Origin: Bacillota bacterium
GTDB lineage: Bacteria > Bacillota > Clostridia > Christensenellales > SZUA-584
DNA: 64,000 nt
Direction of reading: 5' to 3'
NCBI GenBank assembly: GCA_023408075.1
Contig: JAEYKW010000041.1
Span: 1-64,000 of the forward strand
This document shows positions 25,774 through 34,453 of this stretch, in pieces. Every line of letters begins with the position of its first letter. Position 1 is the first letter of the stretch. A program made the translations under genes and the position numbers. The notes beneath the pieces were generated by a model. The model worked only from the letters and a program-made list of their open reading frames with translations, was not told where the DNA came from and searched no databases.

Positions 25774-26587
25774 GACAATGCTGGAAAACGTCAGGGAGAA
25801 GTTGCCCCTCGTGCACAACATCACCAATTATGTGACGGTCAACGACTGCGCAAACATACTGCTCGCCTGCGGCGGCTCTCCGATCATGGCGGATGATATC
25901 GGGGAGGTCGAGGAAATCACTTCGATCTGCGGCGGGCTCAACATCAACATCGGGACGCTGAACGCGAGAACAATTGCTTCCATGCTGGCGGCGGGCAAAA
26001 AGGCTAACGCCTGTGGACATCCCGTCGTGCTCGATCCGGTGGGGGCGGGCGCGTCGCGCCTGCGTACCGAAACGGCGCATCAGCTTTTGAACGAGGTGAA
26101 GCTTGCCGCCATTCGCGGAAACATATCAGAGATCAAAACGCTGGCGCTCGGTGCGGGCACCACAAAAGGCGTGGACGCCGATGTGGCGGACGCCGTCACA
26201 GACAATACGCTGGATAGCATTGTGGCTTTCACAAAGGAATTTTCGAAAAAGACAGGCGCGGTCATCGCCATGACCGGCGCCATTGATATCGTGGCGGACG
26301 GGCAAAGAGCCTATGTCATTCGCAATGGGCACCCCATGATGAGCCGGATCACGGGAACGGGATGCATGCTTTCTGCCGCCACGGCCGCGTATCTCACGGC
26401 GAATCCGGCGCATCCGCTCGAAGCGGCCGCGGCTGCGGTCTGTGCCATGGGGCTGTGCGGGCAGCGCGCTTACGACCGGCTCGGCGAAAGGGACGGCAAC
26501 GCGACCTATCGGAGCTTTATTATCGACGAGATGTTTCATCTCAGCGGCGGTGAGCTGGAAGCCGGGGCACAATATGAAGTGCGATAA
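25766..26587 (+). CDS. thiM: Hydroxyethylthiazole kinase
   Basis: The 273-residue product matches ThiM: MLENVREKLPLVHNITNYVTVNDCANILLACG, SPIMADDIGEVEEI, GHPVVLDPVGAGASRLRT, AIRGNISEI and ITGTGCMLSA, whose GTGC is the anion hole with the catalytic Cys. It phosphorylates salvaged thiazole alcohol to THZ-P. It overlaps cytX and thiE and is under the TPP riboswitch, part of a salvage operon with no de novo thiazole or HMP synthesis genes in the window. Confidence 0.96.
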   Translation: MLKTMLENVREKLPLVHNITNYVTVNDCANILLACGGSPIMADDIGEVEEITSICGGLNINIGTLNARTIASMLAAGKKANACGHPVVLDPVGAGASRLRTETAHQLLNEVKLAAIRGNISEIKTLALGAGTTKGVDADVADAVTDNTLDSIVAFTKEFSKKTGAVIAMTGAIDIVADGQRAYVIRNGHPMMSRITGTGCMLSAATAAYLTANPAHPLEAAAAAVCAMGLCGQRAYDRLGERDGNATYRSFIIDEMFHLSGGELEAGAQYEVR

Positions 26588-27860
26588 AAACAGCCTGCTG
26601 CTTTATGCCGTGACTGACAGCGCATGGACAGGCGGCAAAACGCTTTATATGCAGGTGGAGGAAGCGCTGAGGGGCGGCGCGACGTGTATTCAGCTGCGCG
26701 AGAAGGACCTGAATACGGATGCGTTTCTGGAAGAAGCCATGGCCATTAAAAAGCTCTGCCAATTATTTAACGTTCCGTTCATCATCAATGACAATGTGGA
26801 TATCGCCATCCGGTGCGGTGCGGACGGTATCCACGTGGGCCAGTCGGATATGGAGGCAGGCAATGTGCGTCAGATCGTGGGCGAGCACATGATACTCGGC
26901 GTATCCGCGCAGACGGTTGAGCAAGCGGTGCTGGCGGAGCAAAACGGTGCGGACTATCTCGGCGTCGGGGCGGTGTTCTCCACTGCCACCAAGCCGGATG
27001 CCGACAGAGTGAGCCACGATACGCTCAAAGCCATTTGCGGTTCGGTATCCATTCCCGTGGTCGCCATAGGAGGCATCGGCAAACATAATATGATGGAGCT
27101 CGGGGGAACGGGTATCGACGGTGTCGCGCTCGTATCCGCGATATTTGCAAGCCCCGATATTGAAAATGAGTGCAGGGAGCTGCTCGCATTAACAAAGCGG
27201 ATGGTCAGCACCCGAAAGATTGACGGCGCGATATTCGATCTTGATGGCACGCTGCTGGATTCGATGTCCGTATGGGATACCGTCGGCGCGGACTATCTGT
27301 GCAGCCTCGGTATACAGCCCCATGAAAACCTGAACCGGACATTCAAGACGATGAGCCTTTTGCAGGCGGCGGCGCATTACCGGAGCGAGTACGGCGTGAC
27401 ATTGAGCGTTGGCGAGATCATGGCGGGCGTGAATCGTATGATTGCGAGCTTTTACTATAATGATGCGCCGGCAAAGGACGGCGTGAAGGATATGCTGGAA
27501 CGGCTCAAAAAAGCCGGTGTCCGCATGTGCGTTGCGACGGCGACCGACCGTCATCTCGCAGAAAAGGCGCTGCGGCGCAACGGCATGCTCGAATATTTCT
27601 CTGCCATATTGACGTGTACGGAAGTGGGCTGCGGCAAGGATACGCCGGAAATTTTCTATCGAGCTCTCGCGCATCTCGGGACTCCGAAGCAGAGCACACT
27701 GGTTTTCGAGGACGCGCTGTATGCAATTAAGACCGCGAAGGAAGCAGGGTTTACCGTCGCTGCCGTTTATGACGCATCCGAAGCGGAACACAGCGGCGAG
27801 ATCCGTGAGCTTGCGGATATCTATCATTCGTTTGAAGAAATGAGGGATTATATTGATTAA
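26574..27860 (+). CDS. thiE: Thiamine-phosphate synthase fused to a HAD phosphatase
   Basis: The 428-residue protein has two complete domains. Residues about 1-207 are ThiE: LLLYAVTDSAWT, GGATCIQLREKDL, VPFIINDNVDIA, ADGIHVGQSDM, ADYLGVGAVFSTATKP and IPVVAIGGIGKHN. It joins HMP-PP and THZ-P to thiamine phosphate. Residues about 210-428 are a HAD hydrolase of the phosphoglucomutase/phosphatase type: IFDLDGTLLDSM (motif I, both Asp), CVATATD (motif II), CGKDTPEIF (motif III) and LVFEDALYAIKTA (motif IV). The natural inference is that HAD removes phosphate from thiamine phosphate or another operon intermediate. ATG 26574 overlaps thiM by 14 bases. The reading frame shows no break between domains. 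Confidence 0.93.
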   Translation: MKCDKNSLLLYAVTDSAWTGGKTLYMQVEEALRGGATCIQLREKDLNTDAFLEEAMAIKKLCQLFNVPFIINDNVDIAIRCGADGIHVGQSDMEAGNVRQIVGEHMILGVSAQTVEQAVLAEQNGADYLGVGAVFSTATKPDADRVSHDTLKAICGSVSIPVVAIGGIGKHNMMELGGTGIDGVALVSAIFASPDIENECRELLALTKRMVSTRKIDGAIFDLDGTLLDSMSVWDTVGADYLCSLGIQPHENLNRTFKTMSLLQAAAHYRSEYGVTLSVGEIMAGVNRMIASFYYNDAPAKDGVKDMLERLKKAGVRMCVATATDRHLAEKALRRNGMLEYFSAILTCTEVGCGKDTPEIFYRALAHLGTPKQSTLVFEDALYAIKTAKEAGFTVAAVYDASEAEHSGEIRELADIYHSFEEMRDYID

Positions 27861-28635
27861 GAAGGTGCTGACGGTCGCGGGCTCTGATTCAAGCGGCGGA
27901 GCGGGAATTCAGGCGGATATAAAAACCATCACCGCGCATAAAATGTACGCCATGAGCGCCATCACCGCGCTGACGGCACAGAATACCACGGGCGTTTATG
28001 GGATTATGGATGTGTCGGCGGACTTTGTGGGGCAGCAGCTTGACTGCATATTCTCGGATATTGTGCCCGACGCGGTTAAGATCGGCATGGTATCCAACAG
28101 CGAAATCATTCATGTGATTGCTGAGAAGCTGATTCAATATAACGCGCGCAACATTGTGGTGGACCCTGTTATGGTGTCCACCAGCGGCAGCAAGCTGCTG
28201 ACCGACGAAGCCATCGATGCGTTGGTGACAAAGCTGCTTTCGCTGGGTACGGTGATCACGCCCAATATACCCGAAGCCGAGGTGCTCTGCGGCTTTGGCA
28301 TCAAAACCCAGGACGATATGGTGGCTGCCGCGCAGCAAATCGGCAGGGGCTATCACGGCGCGGTGTTGATTAAGGGCGGGCATCTGGTCAGCGAAGCCAC
28401 AGACCTGCTTTGTGAAAATGGCGTGCCGCAATGGTTCAGTGCGGAGCGGGTGAACAACCCCAACACGCACGGGACGGGGTGCACGCTCTCTTCTGCGATT
28501 GCATGCAATCTGGCCGAAGGAAAAAGCCTCGGAGAGAGCATCCGCGGCGCGAAGCAGTACCTGACGGGGGCTCTCAAAGCGATGCTGGATATTGGCAAGG
28601 GAGCAGGCCCGCTTGATCATACGTACAATTTATAG
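27853..28635 (+). CDS. thiD: Hydroxymethylpyrimidine/phosphomethylpyrimidine kinase
   Basis: The 260-residue enzyme shows VLTVAGSDSSGGAGIQADIKTI, TALTAQNTTGV, AVKIGMVSN, VVDPVMVSTSGSKLL, TPNIPEAEVL, VLIKGGHL and NPNTHGTGCTLSSAIA, the ThiD ribokinase-fold signature. It phosphorylates HMP twice to HMP-PP, the second substrate of ThiE. The TTG at 27853 overlaps the thiE-HAD stop by 8 bases, with GAGGG upstream. It is the last gene of the operon. Confidence 0.96.
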   Translation: MIKKVLTVAGSDSSGGAGIQADIKTITAHKMYAMSAITALTAQNTTGVYGIMDVSADFVGQQLDCIFSDIVPDAVKIGMVSNSEIIHVIAEKLIQYNARNIVVDPVMVSTSGSKLLTDEAIDALVTKLLSLGTVITPNIPEAEVLCGFGIKTQDDMVAAAQQIGRGYHGAVLIKGGHLVSEATDLLCENGVPQWFSAERVNNPNTHGTGCTLSSAIACNLAEGKSLGESIRGAKQYLTGALKAMLDIGKGAGPLDHTYNL

Positions 28636-28764
28636 TGCCCGGAGGGAGTGAAATCCGCTTCTGAATTCCTGTAAAATTATAGCGGTTCATATCCAAAGGC
28701 CTCCTTCGGTCGCCTGATGGCGGCAGCTCCCGGCGCATCCTGCGGAGTAGCTCCGCAGGGGATG

Positions 28765-28792
28765 AAAAAAAGGGATGCCGTGTCAGCATCCC
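28765..28792 (-). terminator. Terminator of the small minus-strand gene
   Basis: On the minus strand GGGATGC (28792-28786) pairs with GCATCCC (28778-28772) and is followed by seven T residues. It lies just after the stop of the gene at 28805. Confidence 0.85.
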
Positions 28793-28804
28793 GAAACATC
28801 ATAC

Positions 28805-29029
28805 TTACATATACTTTTTATCAAAGCCGATCACTTCATAGTAGTCCGGTTCACCATAACCATCAAAGGGTACCGGATTCGCAATCGGAACATACAGCAC
28901 GTCGGTGTCATCTTCCCTCAGTCTGAAGCCCTCTCCGATCCAGTAGTCATGATGTAACTTGGTACCGTCTTCGAGCTCGTAATTATAGGTTATGCCAGCC
29001 TCGTGAAAATTTCTTCTGACGATATTCAT
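28805..29029 (-). CDS. Small acidic hypothetical protein
   Basis: The 74-residue product reads MNIVRRNFHEAGITYNYELEDGTKLHHDYWIGEGFRLREDDTDVLYVP and ends in GYGEPDYYEVIGFDKKYM. On the minus strand AAGGAGG lies 9 bases before the ATG, and a clear terminator follows, so it is a genuine monocistronic gene. It is rich in aromatic and acidic residues with no membrane segment. I do not recognise the family. Confidence 0.7.
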   Translation of the reverse strand: MNIVRRNFHEAGITYNYELEDGTKLHHDYWIGEGFRLREDDTDVLYVPIANPVPFDGYGEPDYYEVIGFDKKYM

Positions 29030-29801
29030 TATACTTGACCTCCTTCATTTTTCAGTCGCCAAAAAAGCGCAGGGTAACAAATGTTTTATTTGCTCAAGCT
29101 GATATTAATATATTCTCAAACGCACGTTGAATATATTAATACTTCTATTCATAATCCGTTTTTCCTGCATTGACAATAAAGTCACAAACCTGCCGCCTGT
29201 TATATCAAAATTTATACAGCGAAATTATCAAATGGGGGGGCGGGTGAAACGGTTGGAGCTGATCGCGTTACCGCAAAAAGTAAAGCTGAGTCGCCTGCAG
29301 CGACGGTTTTCGGCATAGGGTAAAGAGCTCCCATAAGGAGCTCAAATAGCTGAAAAAGTGGCTATAGTTATTGTTATGGAAAGTAGCTAATCCGGTCATC
29401 CTGCGGAGCGTAGCGACGAAGGATCTGTTGAGACAGATTCTTTTCCACTCCCGTAGTCACTTCGCTACACTCGTTCAGAATGACCGCTAACCTGTCTTTT
29501 CGTTTATTGTGATGCCATCGTGCATGATGATTTTGAGTGAGCGATAGCGAAGCGGAAAATCCCATGTTTAAGCGATTAAACGCGGATGCGTTCCACTTCG
29601 CAGTCACGTCGCTTCGCTCCTCAACATGACAAATGGGGAGGTTTCATCGAGCTGAGCTTTTAGAAAGGAGCTGCCAGCTTTGATGACTGAGGATTTATAA
29701 GTAATTAGTTCTGGCACATATGCTTCACTCTCAAAGGGAATCAATTTTTCAAATCTATTAATAGAACGAATAAGAAGCCAGCAAGATGCTCTGCAAGCGG
29801 G
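29030..29801. other. Long intergenic region with dispersed-repeat remnants
   Basis: About 770 bases without a convincing gene. A short frame at 29232-29318 (MGGRVKRLELIALPQK..) has no homology I can name. GAGCTCCCATAAGGAGCTC near 29327 is a small hairpin. Between 29390 and 29640 lie GTCAT(C/T)CTG-type repeat pieces related to those at 20283. Confidence 0.5.
29390..29640. repeat. Degenerate GTCAT-type dispersed repeat pieces
   Basis: The segment has GGTCATCCTGCGGAGCG and GACGAAGGATCTG, then an inverted TTCAGAATGACCGC, and later TCGCTTCGCTCCTCAACATGACA. These are the head and tail motifs of the 179-bp units at 20283-20880, arranged in both orientations. A further relic lies at about 40508-40590 (TGTCATCCAG ... 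AAAGAATGACAGG). Confidence 0.6.
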
Positions 29802-31178
29802 TCAGTACCCTGCCACTCTGTCAATAATGCTGCCGTCAATCGCGTTGATCGTCAGAAAGCTCACATCGTATTCCCCGTCCTTTATGCCATTAAGCTTATA
29901 CGTGCACTCGCCGATAAAATCCCATACGGGCAGATACACATACCTGTCCCCGCTGAGACGGCAGCGCATCATGCCAAGCTTTATTTGCTTGATCGTAATC
30001 AGATTATCCGTTGAACCCGGCATGATCCACGCATTTTGATAGGTCACTTGATCTTTGAACCGTTTGATAACCGTTTCAAAATCGAGCAGCGCCACATTAT
30101 CATTCAAAACCTGCCCCGGCTCACCCGGCCAGCACCAGTCCAGCCGGTACACGCCGCTCTCGTCGATATAGACGTCCAGCGTCTCCGCTTCCCAAATCTT
30201 GTCGTAGTGCTCGGGCTGGCTCAGCATCCTTGTCGAGTTTGCGTTCGTGGTTACCGGAATGCCATTGATTACGGGAGAAAAGTGAAACACGTAGCACTTC
30301 TTGATGTTTTGATCGGCGGCGAGGATATCCATATCCGTTCCGGCAAACCCTGTGATGGCAGCGGTGATATCTGTTCGGACGAGGCTCATGTTTGTTATGC
30401 CCAGGCTGTTCAGCAGCTTTTCCGCAGCCTCCTGCGCGTCTTTCTGCGGCAGTGCGAGGCCTGCAATGTGATCCGCATGGAGCACCGTTTTGTAAACATC
30501 GCCCTCGCCGATATAGAAGCTTAAAGCGCTGTCGCGGCCGTCGTCCGGCGATTGAATGCTGAGCAGCGCGGGAGACGCTTGCCCGAGATCGGCCTGCACT
30601 TCAATAGACTGTATCTTATCCGAGCCCGGTGCAGACGTCAGCGTGGCCGGTACTTTTTCCGGGTCTTCCTCGGAGGCGTTTTTGTATTGCGCCTCAAAGC
30701 TTTTAAGCTGCGCGTTCAGTTCGTCCAATGCCGACTGGCGCGATGCTTCAAGCATATCCGTGCTGTTTTTAACTTGCTCGATCTGCGCCTTCACATCAAC
30801 AATCTTCTTTTCCCAATCGCTTTTGGTCCTGCCCGTCATCTGATAGAGCGACTGGCCCTGCATCAGAATATCGGCGTATTTTTGAACGTCCTTTGCGGTA
30901 AACGCATGAGGCAATGCTTCCGTCACCGGAAACAGGGAGGCATCGGGCAGCTCAATTTGAGCGTCAGCCACTATTTTCACGTCACTTTGAACGCTCAGTT
31001 CCTCCTGCCAAGTGTCCGGTATCGTTTCGAGCATGGGATTGCCGGACACTGCGGGCCCGTTTATCTTGTCCTCAAGCGCGGTTTTGTCAATCACAGCGGC
31101 GGTTTGCGGCGTGGGATGGCAGGCCGGCAGAACAGCCGCAAATATCATAATAAGCACAATACAGCAGATTCTTTTCAT
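29802..31178 (-). CDS. DUF6034-like lipoprotein
   Basis: The 458-residue product has a lipoprotein signal peptide (MKRICCIVLIMIFAAVLPAC, lipidated Cys20). About residues 90-175 form a helical, coiled-coil-prone stretch (QKYADILMQGQSLYQMTGRTKSDW and following), then a mixed domain with the features of DUF6034: ALSFYIGEGD, VFHFSPVINGIPVTTNANS, VYIDESGVYRLDWCWPGEPGQVL, ending with TINAIDGSIIDRVAGY. This family is of unknown function and extracytoplasmic. It is the last gene of a minus-strand cluster with two membrane proteins and two small secreted proteins, 40 bp after the previous gene. Confidence 0.8.
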   Translation of the reverse strand: MKRICCIVLIMIFAAVLPACHPTPQTAAVIDKTALEDKINGPAVSGNPMLETIPDTWQEELSVQSDVKIVADAQIELPDASLFPVTEALPHAFTAKDVQKYADILMQGQSLYQMTGRTKSDWEKKIVDVKAQIEQVKNSTDMLEASRQSALDELNAQLKSFEAQYKNASEEDPEKVPATLTSAPGSDKIQSIEVQADLGQASPALLSIQSPDDGRDSALSFYIGEGDVYKTVLHADHIAGLALPQKDAQEAAEKLLNSLGITNMSLVRTDITAAITGFAGTDMDILAADQNIKKCYVFHFSPVINGIPVTTNANSTRMLSQPEHYDKIWEAETLDVYIDESGVYRLDWCWPGEPGQVLNDNVALLDFETVIKRFKDQVTYQNAWIMPGSTDNLITIKQIKLGMMRCRLSGDRYVYLPVWDFIGECTYKLNGIKDGEYDVSFLTINAIDGSIIDRVAGY

Positions 31179-31218
31179 ATGACGTCACCCTCTTCAATCA
31201 GTGGACTGAACAAAGTCA

Positions 31219-32061
31219 TCAGTTCTCAAATGGCGGCTTTACGTCTGCCGCATCGCTCTTTGCGGCTGACTGTTTTTTTATATGAACCTTATCCAGCTTC
31301 CAATAGCCGCTGATCACCAGTGTGATGCCGGTAAGCAGTATCACCCCAAGCTGAAGCGCTTTATCGATATACAGCGTGGGGGACTGTATGCCCGCAAACA
31401 CATATGTGAGATTGGGCAGCAGCATGCTGATGAACGAAAGCGGAGTGCCTTCGAAGAAATACCAGATCAGGCTCGCGTAATGGTAGATGAGCCCCGGAAG
31501 CACCATGGCCATAGAGACACTTCTGGAGGACAGGCCGACCGCAAACCCAAAGAAGCCGTAGACAGCCCCGTAAAACGCCGAATAGACGATGAACAGGCCG
31601 ATGTACAGCAAAGGGGATGAATAATAGACATCGCTGAACAGGCCGGTCGGCTCATAGTTTATTGTCTGAACGGTGGGGTCGTATATGAAAAAGCCGATCA
31701 ATGTCACCAGAAAGGCAGCGATGAACACACCGCTTCCCACAATTGCGGAAGACAGCGACTTCGCCGCGAGGTATTTTCCTGGGCTTATTTCCTGTGCGGT
31801 CATGAAGTCCGCCGATTTTAAATCCGCCGCTATCAGCGGTACGAGTACAAACGCGGGTATGAACGGCGCCAAAGTATTGATCAGATGGTTGCTGTATTGG
31901 CTGTATATGAATAACCCCAAGCCGCCGAATCTTTCGCTGTTGTCGATCTGAAGTGTCTGCACCAGATTCAGAAGTGAGCAGATGATCAAAGCGCCGACCG
32001 CGATCCACAAGTTTTTTGAACGCAGCATCTTTTTTATGTCGGAACCAATAATTTTCTTCAT
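31219..32061 (-). CDS. ABC-2-like multi-spanning membrane protein B
   Basis: The 280-residue product starts MKKIIGSDIKKMLRSKNLWIAVGALIICSLLNLVQ and has about six membrane helices with the first long extracytoplasmic loop typical of ABC-2 permeases. PLIAADLKSADFMTAQEISPGKYLAAK resembles the conserved cytoplasmic segment of ABC-2 exporters. The ATG at 32061 has AAAGGTG upstream and lies 4 bases after the stop of its partner (32066). No ABC ATP-binding gene is in this cluster, so the motor must come from elsewhere or the pair does not work as an exporter. Confidence 0.75.
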   Translation of the reverse strand: MKKIIGSDIKKMLRSKNLWIAVGALIICSLLNLVQTLQIDNSERFGGLGLFIYSQYSNHLINTLAPFIPAFVLVPLIAADLKSADFMTAQEISPGKYLAAKSLSSAIVGSGVFIAAFLVTLIGFFIYDPTVQTINYEPTGLFSDVYYSSPLLYIGLFIVYSAFYGAVYGFFGFAVGLSSRSVSMAMVLPGLIYHYASLIWYFFEGTPLSFISMLLPNLTYVFAGIQSPTLYIDKALQLGVILLTGITLVISGYWKLDKVHIKKQSAAKSDAADVKPPFEN

Positions 32062-32065
32062 GGCT

Positions 32066-32818
32066 TTACACCTTTGCCTTATGACGCCACGGCTTGGCCG
32101 CAACATGATTGATGAGGCCCACAGCCGTAATCAGCACACCCCAATACGCGGCGCTGATGATGATATCCAGCGCGGGAATTGCCGTCAGCTTCAGCGCGTA
32201 TGCGAGATAAGCGTGTTCAAAGGGCAATATTCCTGTTGGCTCAAACGGGCCCAAATTGTAATAGACGATCATTTCGAGCATGAACAGAGCGATGCCGACC
32301 GCAAATCCATAAGGTATTTTTGTACAGCGATTATTGACGGCATAGATCACAGCGGCGACGAAGAGGAACCGCAGGAAGAAGTACAGAACGCTTAAGCACA
32401 TCGCGAGAGACGGTGAGACCCATGCCAAGCCGTTTAATGCCATGGCATTCCAGAGCTCATTCGCGGCGATTGTCCCGTACTTGATGAGCAGAACCAGCAG
32501 ATGGAACACCATTGTGATCAAGACAAATAAAAGACAGATGAACGCAAGGTACCCAAGGCCGCGAACAAACGAGCCTTGAGCCTTTGCATTTTCGCTTTCT
32601 CTAAATCCGAAATCGGCGACGACAAGCAGAAAAATCAAATACTGACTGAACACAACGATCCTGTCAAAGCTGTTGACCGCCATTTCCTGAAACGAGGGTG
32701 GCCCGCCCATATAACTTAAATATGTATTGCTTTCAAGAGAAAAGCCAAACAGAAGAACAGCGGCAGCGATAAGGCGCCAAGGCGGTACTTGTTTCAAATT
32801 CGCGACTATATATTTCAT
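32066..32818 (-). CDS. ABC-2-like multi-spanning membrane protein A
   Basis: The 250-residue protein starts MKYIVANLKQVPPWRLIAAAVLLFGFSLESNTYLSYMGG and has about six membrane helices, with MAVNSFDRIVVFSQYLIFLLVVADFGFRESENAKAQGSFVRGLG in the second and third segments. The layout resembles its downstream neighbour, suggesting a heterodimeric membrane complex. I start at 32818 (AAAGG box upstream); the longer frame runs back into the upstream secreted-protein gene and a hairpin. Specific substrate unknown. Confidence 0.7.
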   Translation of the reverse strand: MKYIVANLKQVPPWRLIAAAVLLFGFSLESNTYLSYMGGPPSFQEMAVNSFDRIVVFSQYLIFLLVVADFGFRESENAKAQGSFVRGLGYLAFICLLFVLITMVFHLLVLLIKYGTIAANELWNAMALNGLAWVSPSLAMCLSVLYFFLRFLFVAAVIYAVNNRCTKIPYGFAVGIALFMLEMIVYYNLGPFEPTGILPFEHAYLAYALKLTAIPALDIIISAAYWGVLITAVGLINHVAAKPWRHKAKV

Positions 32819-32845
32819 GGAACTGCCTTTCACTTTAAAATCAGC

Positions 32846-32869
32846 ATCACCGGGGATATCCCCGGTGAT
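32846..32869 (-). terminator. Strong hairpin after secreted protein 1
   Basis: ATCACCGGGG (32846-32855) and CCCCGGTGAT (32860-32869) form a perfect 10-bp stem with an ATAT loop, 5 bases after the stop of the gene at 32874. The tail on the minus strand is GCTGATTTTAAAG, weakly T-rich, so it may attenuate rather than fully stop transcription into the membrane genes, or protect the upstream mRNA. Confidence 0.65.
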
Positions 32870-32873
32870 ACGA

Positions 32874-33248
32874 TTAATAGTACTGGTTGGAGAAAGTGCC
32901 GCTCGCGTAGTGCGTGTATTGGGGATACGGATTGACAATTCTCAGACCAAGCGAACCGGACGTATCCGGATATAAGTATTTCGTTTGGTTCGTTGAAGTC
33001 ATCGAAATAACCGCGGAGCGAGCGGTGTTCCCCGAAACCAGATAACATGTGTAACTGGTGAATGTCCCGGTGGGGGCATTCATGGTGCTGTTTGTGCAAA
33101 GGTTCACGCCCCGCATTGAGGTGCTGAAGGTAAGCGAGGAGCTTGTCCACTGTGCATACGGATTTTGAAAGCTATAAGCAAACGCTGTTGAGGCCATAAG
33201 AAGCATGACAACGACCAGAAGTGCACAGACGATTAACTTCTTTTTCAT
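32874..33248 (-). CDS. Small secreted protein 1 of a paralogous pair
   Basis: The 124-residue product has a classic signal peptide (MKKKLIVCALLVVVMLLMASTAFA, cleavage after AFA) and a mature part of about 100 residues, rich in Ser/Thr/Tyr, beginning YSFQNPYAQWTSSSLTFS. Conserved with its paralog (33496): WTSSSL, GVN.CTNST, SYTCYL, TNQTK.LYPD and THYASGTFSNQY. Two cysteines (CTNST and YTCYL) are conserved and could form a disulfide. Start 33248 has a GGAG box. It is likely co-transcribed with two ABC-2-like membrane genes. I do not recognise the family; a bacteriocin-like or surface role is only a guess. Confidence 0.78.
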   Translation of the reverse strand: MKKKLIVCALLVVVMLLMASTAFAYSFQNPYAQWTSSSLTFSTSMRGVNLCTNSTMNAPTGTFTSYTCYLVSGNTARSAVISMTSTNQTKYLYPDTSGSLGLRIVNPYPQYTHYASGTFSNQYY

Positions 33249-33467
33249 TTGTTTTCTCCTTTCCAATGTTCTAATTTTCTTAGAACATGTCCTCCGTTGA
33301 CCAGTTCTGCTAATGAACATCCAAACTTGACTGCCGCACGTCCTTTCTATACTTTCATTAAGCATCACCTCGACACACAAGAATTGCTTGCGTTTATTTA
33401 ATTATAATGACACATACCTAAAATGTAAAATAATATATAAGTTATATTATATTTACAACGAACTCTG

Positions 33468-33492
33468 TATCACCGGGGAAGCCCCGGTGATA
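33468..33492 (-). terminator. Strong hairpin after secreted protein 2
   Basis: TATCACCGGGG (33468-33478) pairs perfectly with CCCCGGTGATA (33482-33492), 3 bases after the stop of the gene at 33496. It is nearly the same stem as at 32846, so gene and hairpin were duplicated together. No strong T tract follows. Confidence 0.65.
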
Positions 33493-33495
33493 CCG

Positions 33496-33867
33496 TCAAT
33501 ACTGGTTGGAGAAAGTTCCGCTCGCATAGTGCGTGTTGCCGGGATAGGGGTTGATAATCCTCAGGCTCAGATTACCGACCATATCCGGATATAAGTCTTT
33601 CGTTTGGTTTGGTCCGGTCATCGTAATAATCGCGGAATGACGGGTGCTCCCCGAAATCAGATAGCATGTGTAGCTGGCAAAAGGCCCGCTGGGGGAATTG
33701 ATGGTGCTGTTTGTGCACTTGTTGACCCCATGCATAGAAGCGCTGAAATAAAGCGACGAGCTTGTCCATTCCACGTTGGGATTCTGGAAGTTATAAGCAA
33801 ACGCTGTAGAGGCCATAAGAAGCATAGTAACTATAAGCACTATGCTCACAATTATCTTTCTTTTCAT
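33496..33867 (-). CDS. Small secreted protein 2 of a paralogous pair
   Basis: The 123-residue product has a signal peptide (MKRKIIVSIVLIVTMLLMASTAFA) and a mature domain starting YNFQNPNVEWTSSSLYFS. It aligns over its whole length with secreted protein 1 without gaps of note, sharing both cysteines and the C-terminus THYASGTFSNQY. The minus-strand ribosome binding site is GGAGGAAGA. Upstream of both paralogs the DNA also matches (CTTTCATTAAGCATCACC at 33351 and again near 33974), so the duplication includes the promoter region. Confidence 0.78.
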   Translation of the reverse strand: MKRKIIVSIVLIVTMLLMASTAFAYNFQNPNVEWTSSSLYFSASMHGVNKCTNSTINSPSGPFASYTCYLISGSTRHSAIITMTGPNQTKDLYPDMVGNLSLRIINPYPGNTHYASGTFSNQY

Positions 33868-34453
33868 CTTTTCTTCCTCCTCAACATTTCGATTTTTTAC
33901 ATAAAAAAGTCCTTATGAAATTCTGTGCGCACATCCGTGATCGCACTTTTTTTCAGAAAGACTTCCATTATACTTTCATTAAGCATCACCCCGATTACAC
34001 AAGAATATTATGCAATAGGTGTTTGCATTTATTTAATTATATCTTAAAATATATAAAATGTAAATATATACAAACAAAAAATTATATTAACAACAGAACC
34101 GAATATTGTACTGTTGGCTTATCGGGCACCCACTGACAAGACAGTCAGTCATATCTCACACCAAAAAGAGACAACCCCGCCTTTTTTCTTATATTCAGCA
34201 GCTTTTCACCGAGCGACATTTTTCATATACGTCTTTGTATTTTGTGGCTCATGATAAGTGCTTCCGCACGGCATTCTACCAAGCAATAGCGGAAATTTGT
34301 CAACCAAAATTAACATGAAAACGGCCTTATGATATAATAAAAAAAGTTTGCCGACACCTAATTATATTTTTAACAGAAAAAACTTGTTAGATAATCAAAT
34401 AATCTGTATACTCAAGCGTAGATTAATGCAGAATATGACGGGGGAGATTATTC
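33868..34453. other. AT-rich intergenic region
   Basis: About 585 bases between divergent genes. It contains the duplicated upstream element of the secreted-protein genes (CTTTCATTAAGCATCACC near 33974) and a small ACTGAC/GTCAGT inverted repeat near 34133. I see no gene or RNA family. Confidence 0.45.

Noticed and set aside
29127..29318. 63-codon frame in the repeat-bearing gap
   Set aside because: No ribosome binding site and composition unlike neighbouring genes.
30552..31313. A 253-codon plus-strand frame opposite the DUF6034-like lipoprotein
   Set aside because: Antisense shadow; the minus-strand gene has a signal peptide and family motifs.
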